Positions 1-7,711 are shown, counted from the stretch's first letter. The stretch: 64,000 nucleotides of DNA from Leucobacter sp. Psy1 (GCF_020096995.1 NZ_CP083692.1:2604001-2668000), one strand, 5' to 3'. Program-made: numbers and translations. The notes: a model not told the origin generated them from the sequence alone.

Positions 1-1
1 A

Positions 2-541
2 CCACGGTCCCCCGGCCTGCGCGACCGGATCTGGTGGGGCGCCGGATCCATCGACACTGCCGAGTGGACCGGACGCCAGGGACTCAACCTCATGAGCTCG
101 ACGCTCCTCACCGAGGCCACGGGCGAGCCGCTCGACGTGCTGCAGGCTCGACAGATCGAGCGGTTCCGCACCGCATACCGGGAGGCAGGGCACACCGGTG
201 CGCCGCGAGTCTCGGTGAGCCGCAGCGTCTTCCCGATCGTCACCGAACGGGACGAGATGTACTTCGGCCTGCGTGACCGCAACTCGCAGGACCAGATCGG
301 CATCATCGACGGATTCCGCTCCACGTTCGGGAAGACCTACGCGGATTCCCCCGACCGACTCATCGAAGCGCTGCAGCAGGACGCGGCGGTGCAGGCCGCG
401 GACACGCTCATGCTCACGATCCCGAATCAACTCGGCCCCGAGTACAACCTCCACGTGCTCGAGTCGTTCGCAAAGCACGTTGCGCCCGCTCTCGGCTGGA
501 AGCCGAACACCGAGGGGCCGGTGCAGGGAGACAAGATCTGA
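2..541 (+). CDS. LLM-class flavin-dependent oxidoreductase, C-terminal part
   Basis: This is the C-terminal 179 codons of a gene that begins before the window; the frame is open from base 2. It reads through LRDRIWWGAGSIDTAEWTG and on to the C-terminal helix LHVLESFAKHVAPALGWKP. The spacing and sequence are typical of bacterial luciferase-like (LLM) monooxygenases, TIM-barrel enzymes that use FMNH2 or F420 to oxidise small molecules in the cytoplasm. An internal ATG at 92 is only a methionine inside the domain, since coding similarity continues upstream of it. Substrate cannot be inferred. A diverged copy of its last ~30 codons lies at 1163-1254, after the next gene. Confidence 0.85.
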   Translation, partial: PRSPGLRDRIWWGAGSIDTAEWTGRQGLNLMSSTLLTEATGEPLDVLQARQIERFRTAYREAGHTGAPRVSVSRSVFPIVTERDEMYFGLRDRNSQDQIGIIDGFRSTFGKTYADSPDRLIEALQQDAAVQAADTLMLTIPNQLGPEYNLHVLESFAKHVAPALGWKPNTEGPVQGDKI

Positions 542-581
542 GACGCTTTCGACTCGAACCCGCTCCGAGTAGCATTCTCGA

Positions 582-1124
582 GTGTTCAAACCCCGAAGCA
601 TCACTGCAGAAGTAACCCTTCGCATCCTTCGGCCAGAGGATGCGGCAATGCTGTCCAACGCGTATCTCCGCAATCGGGAACACCTCAAGCCATGGGAACC
701 GATCCGCGCTGCTGAGTTCTTTACGGAACGCTTTCAGCGGGAGGACATTGAGCGCAAACTCGCTGCTGGCGCAACTGATGAGAGCCTCCCGCTGGCTCTC
801 GTTGGTGACCGGGAGATCGTCGGTCGCTTCAACCTCGCAGGAGTCAGTCGTGGGCCGTTCCAAAGCGCGGGGCTGGGTTATTGGATCGACAGAAATCATC
901 AGGGCAGGGGTCTCGCCTCTGCCGCGGTTCACGCAATCGTGACTGCAGCCCGGGAAGAACTCGGGCTGCATCGAGTGGAGGCCAGCACGCTGGTGCACAA
1001 CATGAGTTCCCAACGTGTGCTCATGAAAAACGGGTTCCACAAGATCGGCATGGCACCCCGATACCTACAGATTGCCGGAGAATGGCAGGATCACAACCTC
1101 TACCAGGTCATCCTGCACGAGTAA
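582..1124 (+). CDS. GNAT N-acetyltransferase, RimJ/RimL type
   Basis: A 180-residue single-domain GNAT protein of the RimJ/RimL-like group, expected to transfer an acetyl group from acetyl-CoA to an amine (protein N-terminus or small molecule). The opening ITAEVTLRILRPEDAAMLSN is the usual first strand and helix of this group. The acetyl-CoA loop is around residues 108-113 (NHQGRGLASAA), and NMSSQRVLMKNGFHKIG is the classic C-terminal SxxxxEKxGF-like segment. The start is GTG at 582. It lies between a monooxygenase gene and a decayed copy of that gene's end. Its codons look less GC-rich than its neighbours, which fits a later insertion. Natural substrate unknown. Confidence 0.88.
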   Translation: MFKPRSITAEVTLRILRPEDAAMLSNAYLRNREHLKPWEPIRAAEFFTERFQREDIERKLAAGATDESLPLALVGDREIVGRFNLAGVSRGPFQSAGLGYWIDRNHQGRGLASAAVHAIVTAAREELGLHRVEASTLVHNMSSQRVLMKNGFHKIGMAPRYLQIAGEWQDHNLYQVILHE

Positions 1125-1162
1125 GGCCGCGCAAACCGCGCCGGCCCACGTCGCACGGGGCG

Positions 1163-1254
1163 CAACCCTCCACGTGCTCGAGTCGTTCGTGAAGCATATT
1201 GATCCCCCGCTCGAGTGGAAGCCGAGCGACGCCGCGGCCAGAATCGATTCATGA
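1163..1254 (+). pseudogene. Remnant of a second LLM oxidoreductase gene (C-terminus only)
   Basis: This frame reads LHVLESFVKHIDPPLEWKPS and closely matches LHVLESFAKHVAPALGWKPN in the monooxygenase ending at 541. The match is in frame, with several differences at third codon positions, so it looks like the tail of a diverged paralogue and not a recent copy. Nothing upstream resembles the rest of the protein; the preceding bases belong to the acetyltransferase gene. Its TGA (1252-1254) overlaps the ATG of the TPR gene (1251) in an ATGA overlap, so the lost gene was probably coupled to the TPR gene. Confidence 0.6.
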
Positions 1255-1742
1255 CCTTCGACTGGGACACTCGCATCGAACGCTTCTGGCGTGAGGCAGA
1301 CGACACCGTTCCCGAGCGGATGTTGGCGACGATGCGCGGCCTGATGGAAGAACGCCCGGCAGAAGATCCCGATGCCCTATATGAATGGGCGTCGGTGCAC
1401 GACTTCCTCGGCATGGAGGCGCAGGCCATCCCGCTATACGAGTCGGCGCTTCGCGCGGGTCTTTCCGGAGACCGCAGACCCCAGGCCGTCATCCAGCTCT
1501 CCAGCTCGCTCAGGAACGTGGGGCGAGCGGAAGAGGCCGTCCGCCTCCTGAACGCCGAGACCTCAGGTGGCGTCACGGGAGACGCAGCGGCCGCCTTTCT
1601 CGCCCTCGCCCTGCACTCGAGCGGCCGACCGAATGAGGCTCTCAGCGTTGCTCTGCGGGCGCTCGCCGGGACCCTCCCGATGTACGGGAACGCGGTCACC
1701 CGATATGCGGACGAACTCGGCGGCGACTCCAGCCCGTCCTGA
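1251..1742 (+). CDS. Tetratricopeptide repeat protein
   Basis: A 163-residue protein of the small bacterial TPR family (the 'tetratrico peptide repeat' group, PF12688-like). Helical pairs with TPR character cover residues ~30-150: DALYEWASVHDFLGMEAQAI, then SSLRNVGRAEEAVRLL, then LALHSSGRPNEALSVALRAL. No catalytic motif or signal peptide is seen, so it is probably a cytoplasmic scaffold or adaptor. I chose ATG 1251 because MTFDWDTRIERFW is the expected family N-terminus; an in-frame upstream start at 1215 would run into the monooxygenase remnant. The ATGA overlap with that remnant's stop suggests former translational coupling. Partner unknown. Confidence 0.8.
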   Translation: MTFDWDTRIERFWREADDTVPERMLATMRGLMEERPAEDPDALYEWASVHDFLGMEAQAIPLYESALRAGLSGDRRPQAVIQLSSSLRNVGRAEEAVRLLNAETSGGVTGDAAAAFLALALHSSGRPNEALSVALRALAGTLPMYGNAVTRYADELGGDSSPS

Positions 1743-1784
1743 TCAGCCCCGCAGGGCGCCCCTCCACCCTCGCGCGACTCGCAC

Positions 1785-2246
1785 ATGCAGGATACGGTGA
1801 AAGGCGTGGGAGAAGAACGCAGCGTCCGTGTGCTCAGCAAGGGAGCTTTGAAGCGCGAGGACGTCAAGGACCTCATCAGACTGGCCACCGACGCCGACGG
1901 CGAGCGCCTGCGACGCATCATGCTCGACGAGCTCAGGCACCTCTCGGTGCTCGGGATCACCGACGAGGATCGTGTCGTCGGTTTCGTCGCGTTCGACGTC
2001 GACCGCGATCCCGCGGTGATCGAGTACATCGCGGTCGCCCCGGACCACCAGGGACACGGCCACGGGAAGACGCTCGTGCACGCGACGCGATCCGCCGCAC
2101 GAGACGGAGCCGTCTACGCGGAAACCGACGACGATGCCGTTGACTTCTACCGAAGACTCGGGTTCGCGGTCGTACCGCGGGATCCCGACCCGCGATGGCC
2201 GGATCGGCAGCGCTACGCGTGCCTTCTCGGGTCGGCCTCCGGGTAG
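1785..2246 (+). CDS. GNAT family N-acetyltransferase
   Basis: A protein of about 153 residues with a GNAT core. VVGFVAFDVDRDPAVIEYIA covers strands 2-4, HQGHGHGKTLVHA is the acetyl-CoA pyrophosphate loop (Q/RxxGxG/A), and AVDFYRRLGFAV is the usual strand 6 helix. It should use acetyl-CoA; the acceptor is unknown. The start is uncertain. ATG 1785 lacks a clear Shine-Dalgarno site. In-frame GTG codons at 1797 and 1806 are alternatives, the latter lying 7 bases after a -10-like TACGGT (1793-1798), which would make a leaderless mRNA. Two other GNAT genes lie within 1.5 kb, but the three proteins are not obviously close copies. Confidence 0.82.
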   Translation: MQDTVKGVGEERSVRVLSKGALKREDVKDLIRLATDADGERLRRIMLDELRHLSVLGITDEDRVVGFVAFDVDRDPAVIEYIAVAPDHQGHGHGKTLVHATRSAARDGAVYAETDDDAVDFYRRLGFAVVPRDPDPRWPDRQRYACLLGSASG

Positions 2247-2285
2247 CTGCGGCTGGTGCAGATGAACACCCAGGAGAACAGACTC

Positions 2286-2771
2286 GTGATCCGCTCGCCT
2301 CGCCCCGATGAAGCCGAGGCGCTCGCGGAGCTTCACCTCGCGACGTGGGAAGAGACGTACGCGGGCGTGTTCACACCGGAAGCGTGGGGGCCCGAAGCAC
2401 GCCGGCAACGACTCGAACAGTGGACCGCGATCTGCACCGCTCCCCGCGAGACCGACCGCGTGAGGGTGGCGGAGCGTGACGGCGCACTCGTCGGGTTCGC
2501 CGGGTCGGGGGCGAGCGACGATCCAATCGTTGAGCGCCAGCTGTTCTTCCTCTACCTCCGCGCGTCCGAGCACGGGTCCGGTCTCGGGCAGCGCCTGCTC
2601 GACGCCGTCGCCGACGACAGATCCATCGGATTGTGGGTACTCGACAGCAACGAACGCGCCCTGCGGTTCTACCGGCGCAACGGGTTCACCCTCGACCAGG
2701 CACGGCGCCCCTCGGATCACGCCCCCGGCCACGACCAGCTCCGCCTCGTCCGGCCTGCGCCCCGAGAATGA
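2286..2771 (+). CDS. GNAT family N-acetyltransferase
   Basis: A GNAT acetyltransferase of about 161 residues. The N-terminus VIRSPRPDEAEALAELH is the usual first strand and helix. LRASEHGSGLGQRLLDAV holds the acetyl-CoA loop, and WVLDSNERALRFYRRNGF is the strand 6/helix 4 signature. I chose GTG 2286 because AGGAG at 2272-2276 sits nine bases before it and the family N-terminus begins there. In-frame GTG 2256 and ATG 2262 have no ribosome-binding site. The stop codon sits in the loop of a strong hairpin (2751-2783). Acceptor unknown; actinobacterial relatives include aminoglycoside and small-amine acetylases, but nothing here points to one. Confidence 0.82.
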   Translation: MIRSPRPDEAEALAELHLATWEETYAGVFTPEAWGPEARRQRLEQWTAICTAPRETDRVRVAERDGALVGFAGSGASDDPIVERQLFFLYLRASEHGSGLGQRLLDAVADDRSIGLWVLDSNERALRFYRRNGFTLDQARRPSDHAPGHDQLRLVRPAPRE

Positions 2772-2783
2772 GGGCGCAGGCCG
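2751..2783. terminator. Bidirectional hairpin between convergent genes
   Basis: Perfect 12-bp arms (2751-2762 and 2772-2783) enclose a 9-base loop that holds the acetyltransferase stop codon. It lies between convergent genes. There is no clear T run, as is common in actinobacteria, so termination is inferred. Confidence 0.6.
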
Positions 2784-2834
2784 GCGACGCATTCGACTGG
2801 ACGGAGTGAGTCGACTCAGTCAGCCTGAGGGCAC

Positions 2835-3485
2835 TCAGTAAGCAACGGTGAACCGCTCACGCCGGTGCTCAGAGTGTTCGATCTCCGAGACGACGGCATC
2901 CGCGAAATCGGCTCCGGAGATCTGCGATTCGCCCGACTCGTCGACCAGCAGCACATCGCCGCCGGTGCGGTAGGTACCCGTCGCTTCACCTGGTGCCCAT
3001 TCGCCGAACCCACCGGCTGGGCTCACGTAGAACCAGTCCAGCTCGGCAGCAGATGACTGCAGATCTTCGAGCACGGCTGCCAGCTCAGCGGCCTCCGGCT
3101 TGATGGCGTCGGGGAACTCGGGGGTATCGGCGACCCGCGGGCCGCCCTCTGACACGAAGAGCGATCCGGCACCGCCGACCACCCCGAATCGCACGCCCGC
3201 GCGGGCGGCCTCCTCGGCGACGCGCCGCTCAATGCCGCGGAGCTTTCCGGTCCCCTCGAGCTCGCCGCGCGGGGAGACCGCCGAGACCACGACATCGGTG
3301 CCAGTGACGGCAGCCCGGATCACCTCGGGATCCTGCACGTCACCGGTACGGTACTCGACTCCCTCGACGGGCGAAGCCGGCTCGTTCCGGCTGTACGCCG
3401 TCACGGTATGGCCGCGCTCCGCGGCGACGCGAACGATGTTGCGGCCGGCGTAGCCGGTGCCGCCGAGAACGGTGATGCGGGTCAT
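2835..3485 (-). CDS. NAD(P)-dependent oxidoreductase, NmrA/SDR-like
   Basis: A 216-residue Rossmann-fold protein. ITVLGGTGYAGRNIVRVAAE at residues ~3-22 is the GxxGxxG dinucleotide loop, followed by TAYSRNEP and a DVVVSAVSPRG strand typical of atypical SDRs of the NAD(P)H-binding (NmrA/YwnB) group. The family includes NAD(P)H sensors and small reductases; the substrate is not predictable. ATG 3485 is preceded by AGGAG in the leader. The gene is divergent from an HxlR regulator with a palindrome in the shared 157-base gap, so it is probably that regulator's target, as in redox- or quinone-responsive HxlR/reductase pairs. Confidence 0.85.
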   Translation of the reverse strand: MTRITVLGGTGYAGRNIVRVAAERGHTVTAYSRNEPASPVEGVEYRTGDVQDPEVIRAAVTGTDVVVSAVSPRGELEGTGKLRGIERRVAEEAARAGVRFGVVGGAGSLFVSEGGPRVADTPEFPDAIKPEAAELAAVLEDLQSSAAELDWFYVSPAGGFGEWAPGEATGTYRTGGDVLLVDESGESQISGADFADAVVSEIEHSEHRRERFTVAY

Positions 3486-3558
3486 GAGTGCTCCTGTCGG
3501 TGAAAGCGAATCGGTGAATCGGGGGCCGTTCGACTGCTGGTCGTCGGCACCCTCATGA

Positions 3559-3573
3559 GTTACTATAGGTAAC
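3559..3573. promoter_or_regulatory. Candidate HxlR operator (GTTAC-N5-GTAAC)
   Basis: A perfect inverted repeat, GTTAC-TATAG-GTAAC, lies in the divergent gap between the reductase and the HxlR regulator. This gap is clearly AT-richer than its surroundings. HxlR dimers bind short dyads of this size in the promoters they control, so this is the likely autoregulatory site. Operator identity is inferred. Confidence 0.5.
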
Positions 3574-3642
3574 CAGCTATCCAAATGCAACTTGGTATCA
3601 TGAGTATGTGCCTCCCAGGCGCGATTAACGAGAGGAACCGGC

Positions 3643-4017
3643 ATGACCGAACCCGAGTGGGACCCCTATAACCGGGACTGCCCGAGCCGGGGCCTGCTGG
3701 ATCGCGTGTCCAGCCGCTGGAGCATCCTCGTCATCGGCACGCTTGCCGATGGCCCGCGGAGGTTTAACGAAATCGCCGCCGCCGTGGATGGGGTCTCCCA
3801 GAAGATGCTCGCGCAGACCCTTCGCGGCCTCGAGCACGACGGCCTCGTGACGCGCACCGTCACCGCCCAGGTACCCGTTCGAGTCGACTACGCGCTCACG
3901 CAGGCCGGTCAAACGCTCCACGAGCCGCTCGCAGCTCTCGAGGAGTGGGTGCGCACCCACATGTCCGACGTGGAAGCCGCGCACCGCTCAGCTGACGACG
4001 CTCACGTCACGGCGTAA
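3643..4017 (+). CDS. HxlR-family winged-helix transcriptional regulator
   Basis: A 124-residue regulator of the HxlR type. The entry CPSRGLLDRVSSRWSILVIG is the family signature: a cysteine just before helix 1, then the 'ScWtllIl..L..Gp.RF.eL' motif, seen here as GTLADGPRRFNEIAAAVDGV. SQKMLAQTLRGLEHDGLVTR is the recognition helix and wing. Cys-15 is in the position used for thiol sensing in YodB/HypR-type members, which suggests oxidant or electrophile response; this is inference. A GAGAGGAA ribosome-binding site precedes ATG 3643. It is divergent from an NmrA-like reductase and probably represses both. Confidence 0.9.
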   Translation: MTEPEWDPYNRDCPSRGLLDRVSSRWSILVIGTLADGPRRFNEIAAAVDGVSQKMLAQTLRGLEHDGLVTRTVTAQVPVRVDYALTQAGQTLHEPLAALEEWVRTHMSDVEAAHRSADDAHVTA

Positions 4018-4033
4018 GCGAGGCGCAGCAGCG

Positions 4034-4543
4034 TCAGCCGGCCAGCGGGTGGGCGGCGCGCTCGAGGTAGGTCTCGATCAGTGCCGGGAAGTAGTCGTCG
4101 AAGTGCGGGGGCTCCGCGTCCTCGGTCGCGGCGACGAGCATGTCGAGGTAGTATTCCCACCCGGGCCCTACGGCACCCACATCGGTGTCGGCATCGAGAT
4201 GATGCACGAATCCGAGCAGACTCTCGTCCTCACCGTCGGCTTCGAGGAGCAGCTCCAGACGCCACGACCCCATCTCGTCCGAGGTGTGCAGCGCGAGACG
4301 GTGCGGGGCTTCGCAGGCGACGATTCTGGCCTTCGCCGCAGGGGCATCCTCCTCGAACGCCATGCGGATCCGGATCGCCCCGCCGGGGCGCCCATCACCC
4401 TCCCACTCGCCGAACCAGAGTGCGGTGCGCTCGGAGTCCGCGATGAACGACCACGCCTCCTCGATCGGCAGTGCGAGCGAACGCACCAGACGGAGGTCGC
4501 GACCCTCGGGCGTTTCGACGACCTGACCGGTGACCTCGGGCAT
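4034..4543 (-). CDS. SRPBCC / AHSA1-like START-domain protein
   Basis: A 169-residue protein with the helix-grip fold of the SRPBCC superfamily (AHSA1 branch). LVRSLALPIEEAWSFIADSE is the first strand and helix, ALWFGEWEGDGRPGGAIRIR the following sheet, and YYLDMLVAATED the long C-terminal helix region. Such proteins bind hydrophobic ligands; in actinobacteria many act beside ArsR or HxlR regulators. GGAGG lies just before ATG 4543. It is convergent with the HxlR gene (16-base gap), so co-regulation is only suggested by proximity. Ligand unknown. Confidence 0.82.
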   Translation of the reverse strand: MPEVTGQVVETPEGRDLRLVRSLALPIEEAWSFIADSERTALWFGEWEGDGRPGGAIRIRMAFEEDAPAAKARIVACEAPHRLALHTSDEMGSWRLELLLEADGEDESLLGFVHHLDADTDVGAVGPGWEYYLDMLVAATEDAEPPHFDDYFPALIETYLERAAHPLAG

Positions 4544-4644
4544 ATGGCGACCTCCCTGCGAACTGGCGAACGGGCGAACGGCGGGCGGCGATTCGGATCA
4601 CCGGCGCTCGTTCCAGGGTACGCCACGGCAGCGGACGAGACCTG

Positions 4645-4672
4645 TTGCGCGCTCCGCCAGATTTGCTACAGT
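4645..4672 (+). promoter_or_regulatory. Sigma-70-type promoter for the ABC-F gene
   Basis: TTGCGC (4645-4650) and TACAGT (4667-4672) are separated by 16 bases and face the ABC-F gene, giving a leader of about 75 bases. GAGGAA precedes the start codon. No antibiotic-type attenuator was recognised in the leader. Confidence 0.45.
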
Positions 4673-4754
4673 TGCGGTGTGAAGTCTTGAGCATCGTTGA
4701 ACCCCTGCGTCCGCGGCAGTGCCCGGCAGGGTCGATCTCGATCTCGAGGAACGC

Positions 4755-6527
4755 ATGTCTTTCTCTACACTCTCCGTTTCGTCGTCCGCCGACGCTTCCA
4801 CCCAACTCCGAGTCGACGGAGTCTCGCACACGTTCGGCGCGCGTCGCGTACTGACCGACATCACGTTCACGGTGCCGCCAGGCGATCGGGTCGGCATGAT
4901 CGGCGAGAACGGGTCCGGCAAGTCCACCCTGCTCCGCATCCTGGCCGGAACGCTCACCGCTGACGCCGGGACCGTCCGCGCCATCGCCTCGGGCGGCGAC
5001 CAGCCACGGATCGGACTGCTCCACCAGGAGCCGCCGTTCAGCCCGTCGGAGTCCATCGCGTCGAGCCTCGAAGCGGCGATCGCGCCGATCCGCGCCGCCG
5101 TCGACGAGGTCGACCGGCGCGCCCGATCCCTCGCGGACCACCCGGAGGACTCCGCGGCGGCCGACGCGTACGCGCTGGCGCTCGACGCCGCCGAGCGTGC
5201 GGATGCCTGGGACGTCGACGCCAGGGTCGACGCCATGCTCGCGGGCATGGGCCTCGCGGAGATCCCGCGAGACCGGCTCACCGGGACCCTCTCGGGCGGA
5301 CAGCGCGCGCGCCTCTCCCTGGCCTGGGTCCTGCTCAACGCGCCGGACGTACTCCTGCTCGACGAGCCGACGAATCACCTCGACGACCAAGCGACGGAGC
5401 ACCTGCTGCGCGTCCTCGAGCGCTGGCGCGGACCCGTCGTCTTCGCCAGCCACGATCGCGCGTTCCTCGACGAGGCTGCCACCGCGCTCATGGACCTCGA
5501 TCCCGCGCCGCGGCAGCACGCCGACACCGAGGACCTCGTGCAGGACGGCACCGGCACCGCGATCGGCGTCACCCGCTTCACCGGCACATACTCCGACTAC
5601 CTGACCGCTCGAGCCGATGAGCGCCGCCGATGGGAGCAGCGGTACCGGGACGAGCAGGCGGAGCTCTCGCGTCTGCGCGCCGCAGTGCGCACGGACCACG
5701 TCGTCGGGCACGCGGACTGGAAGCCGCGCACCGAGCAGCGCGGCGCGCAGAAGTTCTACTCCGACCGCAACGCCAAGGTCGTCTCGCGGCGCGTGAACGA
5801 CTCCCGCTCCAGGCTCGAGGAGCTCGAGGCTCGGCAGATCCGGAAACCGCCGGCGGAGCTCCGGTTCGCCGGACTCACGGCGGCCGTCCGCCGGGACGAC
5901 GCCGGATCCGGAAAGCCGACCCGGCCCCGCCTCGGTCGCGCGGCACTCCCCGGACCCATCATCACCGCAACGGGACTCGAGGTGAGCGACCGGCTCGCGC
6001 GCATCGACCTCGCGGTCAGCAGCGGCGAGCGCTGGCTGCTCACCGGCCCGAACGGGTCGGGGAAGTCGACGCTGCTGCATGCGCTCTCGGGCAGGATCGC
6101 CCCGACCCGTGGCGGAGTCACGGTGCGCGAGGGGGTGCGCATCGGCATGCTCGAACAAGACGTCGATCTCCCCGACCCGCACGGGCGCGGCCCCGCTCGC
6201 ACCGTGACGGAGGCCTACCTCGACGGGGTGGGCGCTGCCCGGGCGGAGGCCGTACCGCTCGCGACGTTCGGGCTCATCGCCGGCCGGGACGCGCACCGGC
6301 CGGTCGGCGAACTCAGCGTAGGGCAGCAGCGGAGGCTCGCCCTCGCCACTCTGCTCGCCGATCCGCCCGAGCTGCTCATGCTCGACGAACCGACGAACCA
6401 CCTCTCGCTCACGCTGGTCGATGCCATCGAGGCGGCGATCGCCGAGTTCCCCGGCACCGTGATCATCGCGTCGCACGACCGCTGGCTGCGACGCCGGTGG
6501 GAGGGGCGGGTGATCGCACTCGATTGA
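4755..6527 (+). CDS. ABC-F family ATP-binding protein (ribosome-associated)
   Basis: A 590-residue ABC-F protein: two fused nucleotide-binding domains and no membrane domain. Domain 1 has Walker A GENGSGKST (~51-59), signature LSGGQRARLSLA and Walker B LLLDEPTNHLD. A charged linker, rich in RRWEQRYRDEQAELSRLR, follows. Domain 2 has GPNGSGKST (~432), signature LSVGQQRRLALA and LLMLDEPTNHL. ABC-F proteins bind the ribosomal E site and either tune translation or protect against antibiotics. The subtype cannot be called, although the long linker fits a resistance- or Ettl-like role. GAGGAA four bases before ATG 4755 sets the start. It is a single gene with its own promoter and a hairpin pair behind it. 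Confidence 0.92.
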   Translation: MSFSTLSVSSSADASTQLRVDGVSHTFGARRVLTDITFTVPPGDRVGMIGENGSGKSTLLRILAGTLTADAGTVRAIASGGDQPRIGLLHQEPPFSPSESIASSLEAAIAPIRAAVDEVDRRARSLADHPEDSAAADAYALALDAAERADAWDVDARVDAMLAGMGLAEIPRDRLTGTLSGGQRARLSLAWVLLNAPDVLLLDEPTNHLDDQATEHLLRVLERWRGPVVFASHDRAFLDEAATALMDLDPAPRQHADTEDLVQDGTGTAIGVTRFTGTYSDYLTARADERRRWEQRYRDEQAELSRLRAAVRTDHVVGHADWKPRTEQRGAQKFYSDRNAKVVSRRVNDSRSRLEELEARQIRKPPAELRFAGLTAAVRRDDAGSGKPTRPRLGRAALPGPIITATGLEVSDRLARIDLAVSSGERWLLTGPNGSGKSTLLHALSGRIAPTRGGVTVREGVRIGMLEQDVDLPDPHGRGPARTVTEAYLDGVGAARAEAVPLATFGLIAGRDAHRPVGELSVGQQRRLALATLLADPPELLMLDEPTNHLSLTLVDAIEAAIAEFPGTVIIASHDRWLRRRWEGRVIALD

Positions 6528-6545
6528 CCTCCGAACCGGAGTCGC

Positions 6546-6598
6546 GAGTTCGTCATCTCGAACTCGGAACAGCGTCCTCACGAGGTCGCGAGGACGCT
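6546..6598 (+). terminator. Two hairpins after the ABC-F gene
   Basis: Hairpin 1 (6546-6565) has 7-bp arms GAGTTCG/CGAACTC with a 6-base loop. Hairpin 2 (6571-6598) has perfect 9-bp arms AGCGTCCTC/GAGGACGCT. Together they fill the gap before the VIT gene and probably end the ABC-F transcript. There is no T run. Confidence 0.5.
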
Positions 6599-6635
6599 AC
6601 TGCCTCACGCGAGAAGCTTGCTAGCGTTGCCTCTC

Positions 6636-7355
6636 GTGCCAGAGTTCGATATCTCCCAGCCCCATGACTACGATCACCGCCACGCCGACGTTTCGTCGGG
6701 GTGGCTGCGCGCAACCGTGTTCGGCGCGATGGACGGTCTCGTCTCGAACATCGGCCTGATCGCGGGTATCGCCGCGGCCGGCGCCCCGAAGGGTGTCATC
6801 GTGCTGACGGGTGTCTCCGGCCTCATCGCCGGGGCGATCTCGATGGCCCTCGGCGAGTACACCTCGGTGCGCACCCAGAACGAGCAGCTCGACGCCGAAG
6901 TCACGACCGAACGCGACGCGCTCGCGCGAAACCCCGAGGGTGAAGAGGCGGAACTCGCCGCGCTGTTCCGCCGCCTCGGCATGTCCGACGGCGTCGCGGA
7001 GCGGGCCGCCGCCGAGGTGCACACCGACGGCGAGCGCGCACTCCGCGTCCACCTGGCGCACGAGCTCGGGCTCAACCCCGAGGAGAAGGCGTCCCCGTGG
7101 GTCGCTGCGTTCTCCTCGCTCGCATCGTTCAGCGTCGGCGCGTTCATCCCCGTCGCGCCGTTCCTCTTCAACTTCGGATCGATCTGGTCGGGTCTCGCGT
7201 TCGGCGGCGCCGGCCTGCTCCTGGCCGGCGGGCTCGCCGCGGGGTTCACCAGGCGCAATCGCTTGATGGGCGCTGCCAGGCAGCTGCTCTTCGGCGGCAT
7301 CGCCGTGGCCGTCACCTACTCCATCGGCATGCTCCTCGGGGTGTCGGAGTTCTGA
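6636..7355 (+). CDS. VIT1/CCC1-family membrane transporter
   Basis: A 239-residue membrane protein of the VIT (vacuolar iron/manganese transporter, CCC1) family, which in bacteria probably exports Fe2+ or Mn2+. The first membrane helix carries the family signature VFGAMDGLVSNIGLIAGIA (residues ~24-42), followed by GVSGLIAGAISMALGEYTSV. A charged cytoplasmic segment (~80-145) comes next, then three helices: FSSLASFSVGAFIPVAPFL, LAFGGAGLLLAGGLAAGF and LFGGIAVAVTYSIGMLLGV. GTG 6636 is preferred: MPEFDISQPHDYDHRHADVS is a normal family N-terminus, and a TAGCGT -10-like element nine bases upstream suggests a leaderless mRNA. TTG 6618 is possible but weaker. The metal is not shown by sequence. Confidence 0.88.
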   Translation: MPEFDISQPHDYDHRHADVSSGWLRATVFGAMDGLVSNIGLIAGIAAAGAPKGVIVLTGVSGLIAGAISMALGEYTSVRTQNEQLDAEVTTERDALARNPEGEEAELAALFRRLGMSDGVAERAAAEVHTDGERALRVHLAHELGLNPEEKASPWVAAFSSLASFSVGAFIPVAPFLFNFGSIWSGLAFGGAGLLLAGGLAAGFTRRNRLMGAARQLLFGGIAVAVTYSIGMLLGVSEF

Positions 7356-7369
7356 CGTACGCTTGAGGG

Positions 7370-7711
7370 GTGCCCTCAGCTGAGTTCGTGGAAGACGTCC
7401 TCGACGTCGTCGCACGCATCCCCGAAGGGCGCGTGATGACCTACGGCGACGTAGCGCACGCGATCGGCTCCTCCGCACCACGTGCGGTCGGACGGGTGCT
7501 CGCCCACTACGGGCATGCCGTCGCGTGGTGGCGGGTGGTGCCGGTGAGCGGTGATCCGCCTCAGGGGCACGCCCGCGTCGCGCTGCCGCACTACCGGGAA
7601 GAGGGAACGCCCCTGCGCGAACCGGTCACCGATCCCGATCACTACCGTCTCGCGCTCTCTGCCGCCAGGCTGCGCTTCGACCACGACATCTACCGGCGGG
7701 AGACGCCATGA
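7370..7711 (+). CDS. Alkyltransferase-like protein (MGMT family, no active Cys)
   Basis: A 113-residue protein of the O6-alkylguanine-DNA alkyltransferase C-terminal domain family. FVEDVLDVVARIPEGRVMTYGDVA is the usual entry to the DNA-binding domain, and SAPRAVGRVLAHYG is the recognition helix with its arginine finger. Where true MGMT has PCHR, this protein has AWWRVV, so the alkyl-acceptor cysteine is replaced by tryptophan. That is the hallmark of ATL proteins, which bind O6-alkylguanine, bend the DNA and hand the lesion to nucleotide excision repair. A TACGCT -10-like box seven bases before GTG 7370 suggests a leaderless mRNA. Its stop overlaps the next gene by four bases. Confidence 0.88.
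   Translation: MPSAEFVEDVLDVVARIPEGRVMTYGDVAHAIGSSAPRAVGRVLAHYGHAVAWWRVVPVSGDPPQGHARVALPHYREEGTPLREPVTDPDHYRLALSAARLRFDHDIYRRETP

Noticed and set aside
4673-4754. Possible leader peptide and attenuator for antibiotic-induced ABC-F expression
   Set aside because: A TTG-started overlapping frame exists at 4697, but no ribosome-binding site or competing hairpins could be made out.
4395-6581. A 728-codon open frame on the minus strand opposite the ABC-F gene
   Set aside because: Composition reads as a GC-rich antisense shadow; no family motif, while the plus strand has all ABC-F motifs.
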